From Streptomyces californicus (GTDB taxonomy: Bacteria; Actinomycetota; Actinomycetes; Streptomycetales; Streptomycetaceae), in contig NZ_JNZZ01000028.1 in the NCBI RefSeq assembly GCF_000717645.1, positions 1 to 64,000 of the forward strand: a DNA stretch of 64,000 nucleotides. Direction: 5' to 3'. Below, piece after piece: positions 39,477-53,067 of the stretch. Made by a program: the position numbers and the translations under genes. How positions within the stretch are numbered: the stretch's first letter is position 1; each line of letters opens with the position of its first letter. A model generated the notes under the pieces. The model was not told the DNA's origin and made no database searches. It saw only the letters and a program-made list of their open reading frames with translations.

Positions 39477-39602
39477 TCAGCCCCCGCCCCGCCGCGGCGA
39501 GGACCGGGCCGGTGGCGCCCGCGAGGCAGCGGCCTTCGTCCCGACCGCGCGGCTTGTCGGCGGTCGAAGCATGCGGCACACAGACGGACGCGCATGCCTG
39601 CC

Positions 39603-41054
39603 TCAGCCGAAAAGCTCGCGGGCCCGGGCGAGCGCGCCGTCGCGGCGAGCCGCGAAGTCCTCGTCGGTGAAGACAGGCACGCGGATGGTGGGTGCGATAC
39701 CGGTCCCGTCGAAGGCCCTGCCGTTCGAGGCGAGGTACCTCTCATTGGGCAGGGTGAAGGTCCAGCCGTTGGGCAGGACACGGTCCATGGTGTCGGAGAA
39801 GGCTCCTTGGGTGTTCTCACCGATACGGACGGGGGCCGGGCTGCGGTTCATGAGGGCCTGGGTGAAGGTCTCGCCCGCACTGACGGTCAGGCGGCCGGTG
39901 AGGACGGCGAGCGGGCCGGTGTAGACGGGATCGCCCGTCCGGGGGCTCACCTCGATCGGTTGCGCTGAGGTGAACCGCTCTGCGGCCACGGTGTTGTCGC
40001 GGGCTTGCTTCGTGTAGGCGGTGTACGCGCGGGCGGTGAGCCTGGAGGCGATGCGCAGCCCGAGGGGGTCGGATCCGCCGCCGTTGAAACGCAGGTCGAT
40101 GACGAGTGCGCGCAGCGCCTTGGAGCCATGTGTGCGCGGTTCGGTGAAGACGGCGTCGAGAGCCTTGTCGAGTTCGGCCCGGTCCCTGGCGTAGTCACCG
40201 TCCTCGGTGAAGTCGGCGAAACGGGTGATGCGCAGATAGCCGATGCGGCCGGGAAGGTCCGCGTAGCCGATGGCGCCCAGCCCCCAGCGTTGTTGGGGCG
40301 TGCCCACGCTCGCGGCCGTCGCCTTCTCGATCTTCGTGACGGTGTCGGACGTGGGCGCCTCCGTGTCTGCTCGACGGCCCACGAAGCGCTGCTTCCTGCC
40401 CGCAACGATGGAGGTGTGGGCGTCGTGCAGCGGCTTGATCATGTCTTCGAGAACGCCGAACAGTTCGGCATCGGTGGTGTCGGCGGTGATGGCGGGGCGG
40501 TACCGGTCGCGTACGGCGGCCCAGTCGACGCCCTTTGCGGGGAACGAGGGGTAGTTCTCCGCATACGTCTGCCAGAAGGTGTCGAAGACGGCGCGAGGGT
40601 CCGTGGGCGGTTTGTGGCCGCACCTCTCGGGAAGCTCGTGGACGCGGTGCAGGGTGCGGAATCCCGCGTTGTCCGCGAAGCGGAGCCTGATGACATCGCC
40701 GCTGTCGTCAGAGCCCGGAGTCAGAGTGATGCGCCCGGCCTCCTCGCTGTCAGCCGGCGTGAAATCCACGGCACCGTCTGCCCGCGACGAGCCGCTCCGC
40801 TCGGCTTCCAGTCTGCCGGGCAGGCAACTGACGCGCGTCGTCTCGTAGGTGCGCAGGCGGCGTTCGCCGACCGAGACGACGGTGCCGTATCCGGTGCTCT
40901 GCCACAGGCCCTCCAACGACGGGCTTCCGGACGCGGAGTTCCCGGGCGTCCCGGTGCCGGTGGTCATGGCGGGGAGAGCGGCGAGGGTGAGGGCGAGTGC
41001 GACGGCGCGGAACGGGACGCGCCTGCGACGGACCGTGAGAGACATGTCTCTCAT
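39603..41054 (-). CDS. secreted S41-family (C-terminal processing) peptidase
   Basis: 483 residues. The N terminus has RRRR followed by a hydrophobic stretch (AVALALTLAALPAM), a likely signal peptide. A tricorn-core/TSPc domain follows: YLRITRFADF, LVIDLRFNGGGSDP and the catalytic Ser in TVSAGETFTQALM, with IGENTQGAFSD after it. No PDZ domain is evident. Such enzymes degrade extracellular peptides, often by tail recognition. ATG 41054 and ATG 41045 are both possible starts. It is convergent with the NRPS cluster, so probably outside it. Confidence 0.88.
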   Translation of the reverse strand: MRDMSLTVRRRRVPFRAVALALTLAALPAMTTGTGTPGNSASGSPSLEGLWQSTGYGTVVSVGERRLRTYETTRVSCLPGRLEAERSGSSRADGAVDFTPADSEEAGRITLTPGSDDSGDVIRLRFADNAGFRTLHRVHELPERCGHKPPTDPRAVFDTFWQTYAENYPSFPAKGVDWAAVRDRYRPAITADTTDAELFGVLEDMIKPLHDAHTSIVAGRKQRFVGRRADTEAPTSDTVTKIEKATAASVGTPQQRWGLGAIGYADLPGRIGYLRITRFADFTEDGDYARDRAELDKALDAVFTEPRTHGSKALRALVIDLRFNGGGSDPLGLRIASRLTARAYTAYTKQARDNTVAAERFTSAQPIEVSPRTGDPVYTGPLAVLTGRLTVSAGETFTQALMNRSPAPVRIGENTQGAFSDTMDRVLPNGWTFTLPNERYLASNGRAFDGTGIAPTIRVPVFTDEDFAARRDGALARARELFG

Positions 41055-41287
41055 GTTACGGAGCGTGTGGTCTTCGATACTGTGAGGTATGCACCCGAGT
41101 TCGGGTACGGGAATCCGAACCCGAACACGGGCTCCGCGAGCCCGTCCATGGCGAGCTGGTGCCTGACAGCCTCGGTCATGCAGCTGAACAGGCCGCAGCG
41201 GCCTGTTCGAGAGCGGAGCTCGCTGACGAGCTCGGTGGGCATGGACACGGAGATGTTCTCGGTGGGTCCAGCGCGGGTCGACTTCAT
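41051..41287 (-). pseudogene. decayed ribbon-helix-helix antitoxin-like gene
   Basis: From ATG 41287 about 78 residues can be read. Residues 11-53 (ENISVSMPTELVSELRSRTG, then SCMTEAVRHQLAMDGLAE) match the RHH DNA-binding domain of VapB/CopG-type antitoxins. After that the sequence becomes unlike the usual acidic C terminus and overlaps the start of the S41 peptidase gene by 4 bases. No toxin gene follows. It is probably the 5' part of an antitoxin gene whose rest was lost; a working small repressor is not excluded. Confidence 0.55.
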
Positions 41288-41361
41288 GCTCAAAGTGCAG
41301 GACAGCTCTATTGCACCGCGAGGGCTGTACATGCGTACGGCTGTTGTGAGCCGAGTGATGA

Positions 41362-43918
<2,557 letters not shown>

Positions 43919-44371
43919 TTACATGACCCCAAGATCGACTGTGATCGAGAAGGAGGCGGTGGCTTTCACGGTGCCGGTGAAGATCTCGCCGTCCCGGTAA
44001 GCCTTGGTGACGGGGTCGAGGACGTAGGTGTACACGATTGGGACACCGGTGGCGGCCTGTTCAATGCGCCAGTAGAAGGGGATGCCGGCCTTGGCGTACT
44101 GGTCGACCTTCACGATCCGGTCCGTGGTCTCCGAGCCAGGCGGCACGACCTCGACGACCAGCAGCACGTGCTCGGGACGGGTAGGGGTGAGGTCGATTGT
44201 CTCGGCGCGGTAGACGATGACGTCAGGGCGGCGGTTGGTGAGCGGAACATCCTGCAGGCGGACGTCGAAGTCCGTGTCGGCGTTCCAGTCCGGGCCCGCG
44301 GCGGCGTCCAGGGCGTTGGCCAAGGTACGGGCCAGTCCCGCCTGCACCTTCCCACCCCGCCCGTGGCGCAC
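43919..44371 (-). pseudogene. Uma2-family (DUF820) endonuclease, N-terminally truncated
   Basis: 150 residues can be read from GTG 44371. The PD-(D/E)xK core is intact: Asp in RRPDVIVY, Glu in LLVVEVV, Lys in [13 protein letters not shown], then IPFYWRIE. Uma2 proteins normally have about 190 residues with an extra N-terminal part that is missing here; the DUF255 gene begins on the other strand 36 bases beyond. Uma2 proteins are abundant, poorly understood putative restriction nucleases. Either a remnant or a shortened functional version. Confidence 0.7.
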
Positions 44372-44407
44372 GGCTGTCGTGGGGGAGGGTGCGCAAGGAT
44401 GGGGTGT

Positions 44408-46441
44408 ATGGCCAACCGACTTGCGCAGACCAGCTCCCCGTACCTCCTCCAGCACGCGGACAACCCCGTCGACTGGTGGCCCTGGTCGCCCGAGGCGTTC
44501 GAGGAGGCCAGAAGGCGGGACGTTCCGGTGCTGCTCAGCGTCGGTTACGCCTCGTGCCACTGGTGCCACGTCATGGCGCACGAGTCCTTCGAGGACGATG
44601 CGACCGCCGCGTACATGAACGAGCATTTCGTGTCCGTCAAGGTCGATCGGGAAGAGCGGCCCGACGTCGACGCCGTGTACATGGAGGCCGTGCAGGCGGC
44701 CACCGGGCACGGGGGGTGGCCGATGACCGTCTTCCTCACGGCGGACGGGGAACCGTTCTACTTCGGGACCTACTTCCCGCCCGAGGCGCGGCACGGGTCG
44801 CCCTCGTTCCGGCAGGTGCTGGAGGGGGTGGCGGCGGCCTGGAAGGACCGGCGGGACGAGGTCGCCGAGGTGGCCGGGCGGATCGTCGCCGATCTCGCGG
44901 GGCGGTCGCTGGTCCACGGGGGCGACGGGGTGCCGGGGGAGTCCGAGGTCGCCCAGGCGCTGCTCGGGCTGACCCGGGAGTACGACGAGCAGCACGGCGG
45001 GTTCGGGGGCGCGCCGAAGTTCCCGCCGTCCATGGCGGTCGAGTTCCTGCTGCGGCACTACGCCCGTACCGGGTCCGAGGGCGCGCTCCAGATGGCCGCC
45101 GACACCTGTGCGGCGATGGCCCGGGGCGGGATCTACGACCAGCTCGGCGGCGGGTTCGCGCGGTACTCCGTGGACCGGGAGTGGATCGTCCCGCACTTCG
45201 AGAAGATGCTCTACGACAACGCCCTGCTGTGCCGCGTCTACGCCCATCTGTGGCGGGCCACCGGGTCGGACGAGGCCCGGCGGATCGCCCTGGAGACCGC
45301 CGACTTCATGGTGCGGGAGCTGCGCACCGCCGAGGGCGGGTTCGCCTCAGCGCTGGACGCCGACAGCGAGGACGCGGACGGCCGGCACGTCGAGGGCGCC
45401 TACTACGTGTGGACGCCCGCGCAATTGCGGGAGGTGCTCGGCGAGGACGACGCCGCCTTCGCCGCCGCGTACTACGGGGTCACCGAGGACGGCACCTTCG
45501 AGGAGGGCGCCTCCGTGCTCCGGTTGCCGGGTGACGCCGGGCCCGTCGACGCCGACCGGGTCGCGGACGTACGCGCCCGGCTGCTGGCGGCCCGTGAACA
45601 GCGGCCGCGCCCGGGGCGGGACGACAAGGTCGTCGCCGCCTGGAACGGGCTGGCCGTCGCCGCCCTCGCCGAGACCGGCGCCTACTTCGACCGGCCGGAC
45701 CTCGTGGAGCGGGCCACCGAGGCCGCCGATCTGCTCGTTCGCGTGCACCTGGGCGAGGTGGCCCGGCTGACCCGCACCTCCAAGGACGGGCGCGCCGGGG
45801 ACAACGCCGGGGTGCTGGAGGACTACGGAGACGTCGCCGAGGGGTTCCTCGCGCTGGCGGCGGTGACGGGGGAGGGGGCCTGGCTGGAGTTCGCCGGGTT
45901 CCTGCTGGACATCGTGCTGGAGCAGTTCACCGGGGAGGGCGGCCAGTTGTACGACACCGCCCACGACGCCGAGCAGCTCATCCGCCGGCCGCAGGACCCG
46001 ACCGACAGCGCCACCCCGTCCGGGTGGACCGCAGCGGCCGGGGCGCTGCTCTCGTACGCCGCGTACACCGGGTCCGAGCCCCACCGCACCGCAGCCGAGG
46101 GCGCGCTCGGCGTGGTGAAGGCGCTGGGGCCGCGCGTCCCCCGGTTCGTCGGCTGGGGGCTCGCGGTGGCCGAGGCGCTGCTGGACGGGCCCCGCGAAGT
46201 CGCCGTGGCCGGGCCCGTGGGCGGGGAGTTGCACCGTACGGCGCTGCTCGGCCGGGCCCCCGGCGCGGTGGTCGCGGCCGGCGAGGGGCCGGGGGCGGGG
46301 GCCGAGTTCCCGCTGCTGGTGGACCGGCCGCTGGTGGGCGGTCAGCCGACCGCGTACGTCTGCCGGCACTTCGTGTGTTCCGCGCCGACCACAAACGCCG
46401 GGGAGTTGGCGGCCGCGCTGGCGGGCCCGGCCGGGGGCTGA
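44408..46441 (+). CDS. thioredoxin-domain protein, DUF255 / YyaL family
   Basis: 677 residues. The N-terminal thioredoxin-like domain has the opening [18 protein letters not shown] and a CHWCHVM redox motif near residue 46. Then comes an (alpha/alpha)6 glycosidase-like region ([33 protein letters not shown]). The family (human spermatogenesis-associated protein 20, YyaL) is conserved in bacteria; its substrate is unknown. ATG 44408 precedes the conserved N terminus directly. A strong terminator follows. Confidence 0.94.
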   Translation: MANRLAQTSSPYLLQHADNPVDWWPWSPEAFEEARRRDVPVLLSVGYASCHWCHVMAHESFEDDATAAYMNEHFVSVKVDREERPDVDAVYMEAVQAATGHGGWPMTVFLTADGEPFYFGTYFPPEARHGSPSFRQVLEGVAAAWKDRRDEVAEVAGRIVADLAGRSLVHGGDGVPGESEVAQALLGLTREYDEQHGGFGGAPKFPPSMAVEFLLRHYARTGSEGALQMAADTCAAMARGGIYDQLGGGFARYSVDREWIVPHFEKMLYDNALLCRVYAHLWRATGSDEARRIALETADFMVRELRTAEGGFASALDADSEDADGRHVEGAYYVWTPAQLREVLGEDDAAFAAAYYGVTEDGTFEEGASVLRLPGDAGPVDADRVADVRARLLAAREQRPRPGRDDKVVAAWNGLAVAALAETGAYFDRPDLVERATEAADLLVRVHLGEVARLTRTSKDGRAGDNAGVLEDYGDVAEGFLALAAVTGEGAWLEFAGFLLDIVLEQFTGEGGQLYDTAHDAEQLIRRPQDPTDSATPSGWTAAAGALLSYAAYTGSEPHRTAAEGALGVVKALGPRVPRFVGWGLAVAEALLDGPREVAVAGPVGGELHRTALLGRAPGAVVAAGEGPGAGAEFPLLVDRPLVGGQPTAYVCRHFVCSAPTTNAGELAAALAGPAGG

Positions 46442-46495
46442 GCCCGCGCCGTGGCGATGCCGTAGCGGTGTCGGAACAGTGCCGGAACAGGAGTG

Positions 46496-46529
46496 AGGGG
46501 CCGGTCGTCGTGTGCGACGACCGGCCCCT
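46496..46529 (+). terminator. strong terminator after the DUF255 gene
   Basis: Perfect 15-base arms (46496-46510 and 46515-46529) around TGTG: AGGGGCCGGTCGTCG with its exact complement. It lies 55 bases after the stop. Confidence 0.85.
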
Positions 46530-46762
46530 CGTGCGTCAGTCTGATGCCCGGATGCCCGGATGCCCGGAGGTCCGTGAGCCCAGAGGCCGGTGGGCCCGTG
46601 CGCCCGGAGCTCCGTGAGCCCGCAGGCCCGTGGCCCGGATGCCCGTGTACGCCCGGGGACCGTGCGCCCGTACGCCCGGGGACCGTATGCCGGGACGGTC
46701 GCGCGCCCCCAGCCCCCGTGCGCCCGGGGACCGCAGGCCGAGACGCCCGCGCGCCCCAGCGC
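46530..46762 (+). repeat. degenerate short repeats between convergent genes
   Basis: The rest of the 321-base gap is built from variants of ATGCCCGG (three direct copies near 46541-46566) and G-T-G/A-CGCCCGGGGACCG (at about 46650-46690 and 46719-46736). No gene or promoter is seen. The repeats end at the 3' end of the hemolysin III gene. Confidence 0.6.
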
Positions 46763-47479
46763 TCACCCGTGCTGGTACGCCACCAGCGAGATGCCCACGT
46801 AGTGCGCTATGAACGCGGCCAGCGTCAGCGAGTGGAAGACCTCGTGGAAGCCGAACCACCGCGGCGACGGGTTCGGCTTCTTGATGCCGTAGATCACGCC
46901 GCCCGCGCTGTAGAGCACTCCGCCGACGATCACCAGGACCAGCACCGCGATGCCGCCCGTGCGCATGAAGTCCGGCAGGAAGAAGACCGCCGCCCAGCCC
47001 ATCGCGATGTAGCACGGCGTGTAGAGCCAGCGCGGCGCGCCCACCCAGAACACCCGGAACGCGATGCCCGCCGCCGCGGCCCCCCACACCGCCCACAGCA
47101 GCGGGCGGCCGGTGGACTCGGGGAGCAGGAGCAGCGTCAGCGGGGTGTAGGTGCCCGCGATGATCAGGAAGATGTTCGCGTGGTCCAGGCGGCGGAGCAC
47201 CGCCTCGCCGCGCGGTCCCCACGTACCGCGGTGGTAGAGCGCGCTGACGCCGAACAGCAGACACGCGCTCAGCGTGTAGACGGCGCAGGCGATCCGGCCC
47301 GTCGTGCTGTCGGTCAGCGCGATCAGGGTGACGCCGGCGATCACGACCGCGGGGAACATGCCGGCGTGCAGCCAGCCGCGCATCCGCGGTTTGACGGGGG
47401 TGGGGTCGAGGACGACAGGCCCCGGGGTCGCGGCGTCACGGGGCGCGGCGTCAGCGGCAACGTCAGTCATGTCCCGCAT
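46763..47479 (-). CDS. hemolysin III / YqfA family membrane protein (PAQR-type)
   Basis: 238 residues from ATG 47479, which has GGAGG about 9 bases upstream; the longer frame upstream lacks a site. Seven hydrophobic segments and the PAQR marks: ALYHRG with His, LRRLDHANIFLIIAGTYTP (Asp-His) and the late GFHEVFHSLTLAAFIAH with two His. These His/Asp residues bind zinc in the family, thought to be ceramidase- or hydrolase-like. Name is historical; no haemolysis is implied. A perfect palindrome overlaps the ribosome binding site. Confidence 0.92.
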   Translation of the reverse strand: MRDMTDVAADAAPRDAATPGPVVLDPTPVKPRMRGWLHAGMFPAVVIAGVTLIALTDSTTGRIACAVYTLSACLLFGVSALYHRGTWGPRGEAVLRRLDHANIFLIIAGTYTPLTLLLLPESTGRPLLWAVWGAAAAGIAFRVFWVGAPRWLYTPCYIAMGWAAVFFLPDFMRTGGIAVLVLVIVGGVLYSAGGVIYGIKKPNPSPRWFGFHEVFHSLTLAAFIAHYVGISLVAYQHG

Positions 47480-47481
47480 GG

Positions 47482-47501
47482 TACCTACGCCTCCGTAGGT
47501 A
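47482..47501. promoter_or_regulatory. perfect palindrome over the hemolysin III ribosome binding site
   Basis: TACCTACG-CCTC-CGTAGGTA: 8-base arms with a 4-base spacer. It starts 3 bases upstream of the hemolysin III ATG and contains its GGAGG. A repressor bound there would block transcription; TetR-type operators have this form. No regulator gene lies next to it. Confidence 0.7.
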
Positions 47502-47691
47502 GCGGATATGGGGCGGAAACGAGTGGCGATGCTCACGTGTGCGGCCCCCTGGACATATGGGCGGAAGAGCTGGATGATCAAATGAGTGCAGTCGGCACCG
47601 GATGAGCGCCAGGGGATTTCGAAGGGTACGAAGCATCCGGGTCGCAGCCCCCACGGGGCCCAACAACTGACACCCTCAACAAGGAGCGATC

Positions 47692-49515
<1,824 letters not shown>

Positions 49516-49520
49516 TCCCG

Positions 49521-49538
49521 GCCCCCGGACCCGGGGGC
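49521..49538 (+). terminator. hairpin just after pckG
   Basis: GCCCCCG-GACC-CGGGGGC, a perfect seven-pair GC stem 5 bases after the stop. No T run. Confidence 0.5.
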
Positions 49539-49713
49539 GTCCGGCGGGGCCGTCGAGGTCCGCCGGGCATCCCCGGATCCCCACCGAACCCCGCGGCCGG
49601 GTCCATCGGACATCCGCCCTGACCTGTGGGGCCGAACGATCCGCCGCGGTACGGGGCCTGTCGTCGTCGCCGGCAGCCCCCGGAGGGCCGTCCCCGACCA
49701 AGGACAACCCTCC

Positions 49714-49748
49714 CGGCCCCCGGAACCCCCTCACGGTTCCGGGGGCCG
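49714..49748. terminator. strong bidirectional terminator between convergent genes
   Basis: Perfect 14-base arms (CGGCCCCCGGAACC and its complement) around CCCTCAC, followed by CTTCGTCTT. It lies between pckG and the minus-strand gene at 49825 and probably serves both. The rest of the 309-base gap shows nothing else. Confidence 0.85.
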
Positions 49749-49824
49749 CTTCGTCTTCCCGGGGGCGTGCCGAGTTCCGTGGCGCCCGGTCCGCACGCGC
49801 TGCGCGGCATGCGGACCGGGGCCG

Positions 49825-50232
49825 TCAGTGGGCGCCGACCAGCTCCCCGGAGGGGGCGGCGTCGGCGAGGGCGGCGAGCGCCGCCGTGTGGGCGTCCATC
49901 CGTTCGGCGGAGAGGATGGCCGCGGTGGTGTCGGCCCGGGACGCGGCCACCAGGAGCGCGCGGCCCGCGAGGGCGTGGGCGCGGCGGTGGAGCTGCGCCG
50001 GGGCGGCGTCGGTCAGACCGGCGTGCCGGGCGGGCGGGGCGCCGCGCAACCGGGCCACCTGCTCGGCGACGCGGTCGCCGGCCGCGGAGAGGCCCAGTTC
50101 GTCGGTGACCGCGAGAAGGGCGGCCAGGTGCCCGGCGAGCTGGATGTCCAGCTCCTCCTCGCGGCTGCGGTGCGGAAAGTCCGCGTCGTCGGCCTGCGTG
50201 TGGACCGAGGGGCTGCGGATCGGCTCGTACAT
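49825..50232 (-). CDS. conserved hypothetical protein, mostly helical
   Basis: 135 residues, ATG 50232 with a GGGAGG Shine-Dalgarno 6 bases upstream. Not recognised. Predominantly alpha-helical and alanine-rich (about 20 percent), with repeated HAxAL/HTAAL patterns, like a four-helix bundle. No Cys and no signal peptide. Its leader contains TTGGAACGAGTCTAA (50270-50284), which has a loose Fur/PerR-box look, so metal or peroxide control is conceivable. Good codon bias and ribosome site support a real gene. Confidence 0.75.
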   Translation of the reverse strand: MYEPIRSPSVHTQADDADFPHRSREEELDIQLAGHLAALLAVTDELGLSAAGDRVAEQVARLRGAPPARHAGLTDAAPAQLHRRAHALAGRALLVAASRADTTAAILSAERMDAHTAALAALADAAPSGELVGAH

Positions 50233-50372
50233 GGATGGCCTCCCGATGGTGCGTGGGAACCATCCTACATTGGAACGAGTCTAAAGTTGTGTGTCATCCG
50301 GGACGGGGTCGGCCCGGATGGCGGGAGGCGATCGGCGGTGGGCGGGAGGGGTGGCCGGAAAACGCCCGGTGG

Positions 50373-51584
50373 CTACGGCTGCCCGTACCCGTCCAGGAAG
50401 TTTCCGATCCTGGTCACGGCGTCGGTCAGATCCTCGACCGTCGGCAGCGTGACGATCCGGAAGTGATCGGGTTCCGGCCAGTTGAAGCCGGTGCCCTGCA
50501 CGACCATGATCTTCTCGGCGCGCAGCAGGTCCAGCACCATCTGCCGGTCGTCCTTGATCTTGTAGACCGCCGGGTCGAGCCGGGGGAAGAGGTACAGCGC
50601 CCCCTTCGGCTTCACACAGGTCACCCCGGGGATCGAGGTCAGCAGCTCGTACGCCGTGTCCCGCTGCTCCAGGATCCGGCCGCCGGGCAGCACCAGGTCC
50701 TCGATCGACTGCCGCCCGCCGAGCGCGGTGGCCACCGCGTGCTGCGACGGCATGTTGGCGCAGAGCCGCATGTTGGCGAGGATCGTCAGCCCCTCGATGT
50801 ACGAGGAGGCGTGCGCCTTCGGGCCGCAGACGGCCATCCAGCCGGAGCGGTAGCCGGCCACCCGGTAGTTCTTCGAGAGCCCGTTGAACGTCAGCACCAT
50901 GAGGTCCGGGGCGAGCGCCGCCGTCGGGGTGTGGGTCGCGCCGTCGTACAGGATCCGGTCGTAGATCTCGTCGGAGCAGACGATCAGGTTGTGCCGCCGG
51001 GCGATCTCGGTGAGCCCGCGCAGCATCTCGTCGTCGTACACCGCGCCGGTCGGGTTGTTCGGGTTGATGATCACCAGGGCCTTGGTGCGGTCGGTGATCT
51101 TCCGCTCGATGTCCGCGAGGTCCGGCATCCAGTCGGCCTGCTCGTCGCAGCGGTAGTGCACGGCCGTTCCGCCCGCGAGCGACACCGAGGCGGTCCACAG
51201 CGGGTAGTCGGGGGCCGGGACGAGCACCTCGTCACCATCGTTGAGCAGGGCCTGCATCGACATCTGGATCAGCTCGGAGACGCCGTTGCCGAGGTAGACG
51301 TCCTCGACGTCCAGGTCGATGCCCTTGGTCTGGTAGTGCTGCATCACCGCGCGGCGCGCCGACAGCAGGCCCTTCGCGTCGCCGTAGCCGTGTGCGCCCG
51401 CCACGTTGCGCAGGATGTCTTCCAGGATCTCCGGCGGGCATTCGAACCCGAACGCGGCGGGGTTGCCCGTGTTGAGCTTGAGGATGCGCTGACCGGCCGC
51501 TTCCAGCCGCATCGCCTCCTCCAGCACGGGACCCCGGATCTCGTAACAGACATTGGCGAGCTTCGTGGACTGGATGACCTGCAT
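50373..51584 (-). CDS. pyridoxal-phosphate aminotransferase, AlaA/AlaT-like
   Basis: 403 residues from ATG 51584. Class I/II fold type I aminotransferase: LNTGNPAAFGF, NPNNPTGAVYDD with the PLP Asn, CSDEIYD with the PLP Asp/Tyr, and the Schiff-base Lys in FNGLSKNYRVAGYRSGW. The C-terminal FRIVTLP holds the substrate-binding Arg. The closest family by these motifs is glutamate-pyruvate aminotransferase AlaA. It makes alanine from pyruvate and glutamate. The frame stays open upstream, but those residues are low-complexity Pro/Arg and not coding-like. Confidence 0.94.
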   Translation of the reverse strand: MQVIQSTKLANVCYEIRGPVLEEAMRLEAAGQRILKLNTGNPAAFGFECPPEILEDILRNVAGAHGYGDAKGLLSARRAVMQHYQTKGIDLDVEDVYLGNGVSELIQMSMQALLNDGDEVLVPAPDYPLWTASVSLAGGTAVHYRCDEQADWMPDLADIERKITDRTKALVIINPNNPTGAVYDDEMLRGLTEIARRHNLIVCSDEIYDRILYDGATHTPTAALAPDLMVLTFNGLSKNYRVAGYRSGWMAVCGPKAHASSYIEGLTILANMRLCANMPSQHAVATALGGRQSIEDLVLPGGRILEQRDTAYELLTSIPGVTCVKPKGALYLFPRLDPAVYKIKDDRQMVLDLLRAEKIMVVQGTGFNWPEPDHFRIVTLPTVEDLTDAVTRIGNFLDGYGQP

Positions 51585-51938
51585 GTCCGCGAGCTTACGG
51601 CGGCGTTTCGCGGGGTGCGCGGGGATTGCTCCGGTTGTACCCGGCCGGGGGCGCGGACCGTTCCCCGGCCGTCTTCCATCGTCATGCCCGTCGCCGCCCC
51701 GGACCGTGGGATGGCCCGGTCGGGGCGGCGTCGCGGCTTGGAATGGCGGCGTGAGCGGTGTGGGCGGCCGCACCGGGTGAGATGCGCCACGCGGGGTCGG
51801 GGCGCGGGGGAGGCTTCCGGCCGCCGGGGCGGCGCGGTGCGGCGGGTTCTCCGTACGGCACGGTCCCGCCGGGGCCGGGGCCGGGGACCGAGGCGGCGGC
51901 TGGTCGGCGGTTCCTCCGTTCCGCCCCTCACCCCGCCC
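51585..51938. other. 354-base leader of the aminotransferase gene
   Basis: No gene seen. One GC hairpin (51642-51671: CGGCCGGGG, 12-base loop, CCCCGGCCG) lies 58 bases before the aminotransferase start on the transcript side, so it could be part of its leader. It could also mark the end of nothing obvious. The rest is GC-rich without repeats. Confidence 0.4.
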
Positions 51939-52751
51939 TCACTCCGGGAGGCGGGTGCCCTCCGGGAGCTGGATGCCGAAGTCGTCCGCCAGGACCCGCA
52001 GCGCCTCGTCGCCGTCCTTCAGCACCCGCTCCGTGATCGTGCCGTCGTCCGCCGTCTCCACCAGGTCGAGCCCCGCCAGCGCGAGATGGCTGCCGACGCG
52101 GGTGCGCTGCGCGTACACGGCCTGGCGGAACGGGGAGCGCGGGTACGTCGCGATGAACCAGTTGATCACCTCGTAGTCCGGGGCCTCGTACGGCTCCAGG
52201 GTGAACGTGTACTGCGGCTCCCACGCCCCGCCCTTCTCCACCTGCAGCTCCCACATCGGCAGCGGGCCGGTGTGCGGCACGTGGACGAGGCGGTGGTGGC
52301 GGGGCGTGTCGAACAGCTCGGCGCCCTCCACCAGTTCGATCGGTTCCAGCAGTGAGCCGATCGCGCCGAATCCGACGTCCGCCAGATACGGGTGCGGCTC
52401 CCCGGCCACGTCCACCCGCATGAGCATGTGCGTACGGGGACGGATGTCGCCCGGCGCGGCGCCCACCACCACCCGGGCGGCCAGCGGGGTCACGGTGAAG
52501 CCGATCTGCCGCAGCACGGCGGAGAAGAGGGTGTTGTGCTCGTAGCAGTACCCGCCGCGCCGGCCGCGGACGAGCTTGGCCTCCAGATCGTCGAGCGCGA
52601 GCGACGGGGCGGAGCCGAGGACCGGGTCCAGATTCTCGAACGGGATGCCGAGCAGGTGGGCGCGGAGCACGGACCGCAGCACCTCCAGCGTGGGGCGGGG
52701 TTCACCGGTCCAGCCGATACGGGCGAAGTAGGCGTCGAGGTCGAGTGTCAT
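51939..52751 (-). CDS. arylamine N-acetyltransferase
   Basis: 270 residues from ATG 52751. The Cys-His-Asp triad is complete: Cys in RRGGYCYEHN near 69, His in RPRTHMLM near 107, Asp in LADVGFG near 122. FENLDPV near 40 and the C-terminal part fit. NAT enzymes move acetyl (or other acyl) groups from CoA to arylamines and hydrazines. Homologues also close or acylate amines in some antibiotic pathways, but no such genes adjoin here. Single gene. Confidence 0.96.
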   Translation of the reverse strand: MTLDLDAYFARIGWTGEPRPTLEVLRSVLRAHLLGIPFENLDPVLGSAPSLALDDLEAKLVRGRRGGYCYEHNTLFSAVLRQIGFTVTPLAARVVVGAAPGDIRPRTHMLMRVDVAGEPHPYLADVGFGAIGSLLEPIELVEGAELFDTPRHHRLVHVPHTGPLPMWELQVEKGGAWEPQYTFTLEPYEAPDYEVINWFIATYPRSPFRQAVYAQRTRVGSHLALAGLDLVETADDGTITERVLKDGDEALRVLADDFGIQLPEGTRLPE

Positions 52752-53067
52752 ACGCCGACCGTACGCAGCCGGGGTGCGGGCGCGCCTCCGACCGGGGGCC
52801 GACATCGGCGGGCGGGGGCTCGGTCGCTGGACCGGGGGCCTGCGACGGAGGAGCGCGGACCGGGGTGAGTGGACCGGGGTGAGTGGACCGAGGGGCGTGG
52901 ACCGAGGGGCGTGGGCCGGGATGCGCGCCGGGGAGGTGTGCCGGGCGGAGAGCGGCGGCCGGGGAGGTGCGGTCCGGCCCCTGGGCGGACGGGTGCTGAC
53001 CGACCGACGGGCTCAGATCTTGCTCAACTCGCGTGCGAGCCGGCCAGGCCCGGGTAACAGTGCCCCC
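52752..53067. other. 316-base divergent intergenic region
   Basis: It separates the N-acetyltransferase (minus) from a small plus-strand gene and should hold both promoters. Four tandem 14-base repeats occupy 52857-52912; nothing else clear is seen. Confidence 0.5.
52857..52912 (+). repeat. four tandem 14-base repeats in two sub-types
   Basis: GGACCGGGGTGAGT occurs twice (52857-52884), then GGACCGAGGGGCGT twice (52885-52912). The two versions differ at four positions, so two duplications followed one another. Confidence 0.85.

Noticed and set aside
46493..47605. Plus-strand frame opposite hemolysin III
   Set aside because: Built from the repeat region and the antisense of a clear membrane protein gene.
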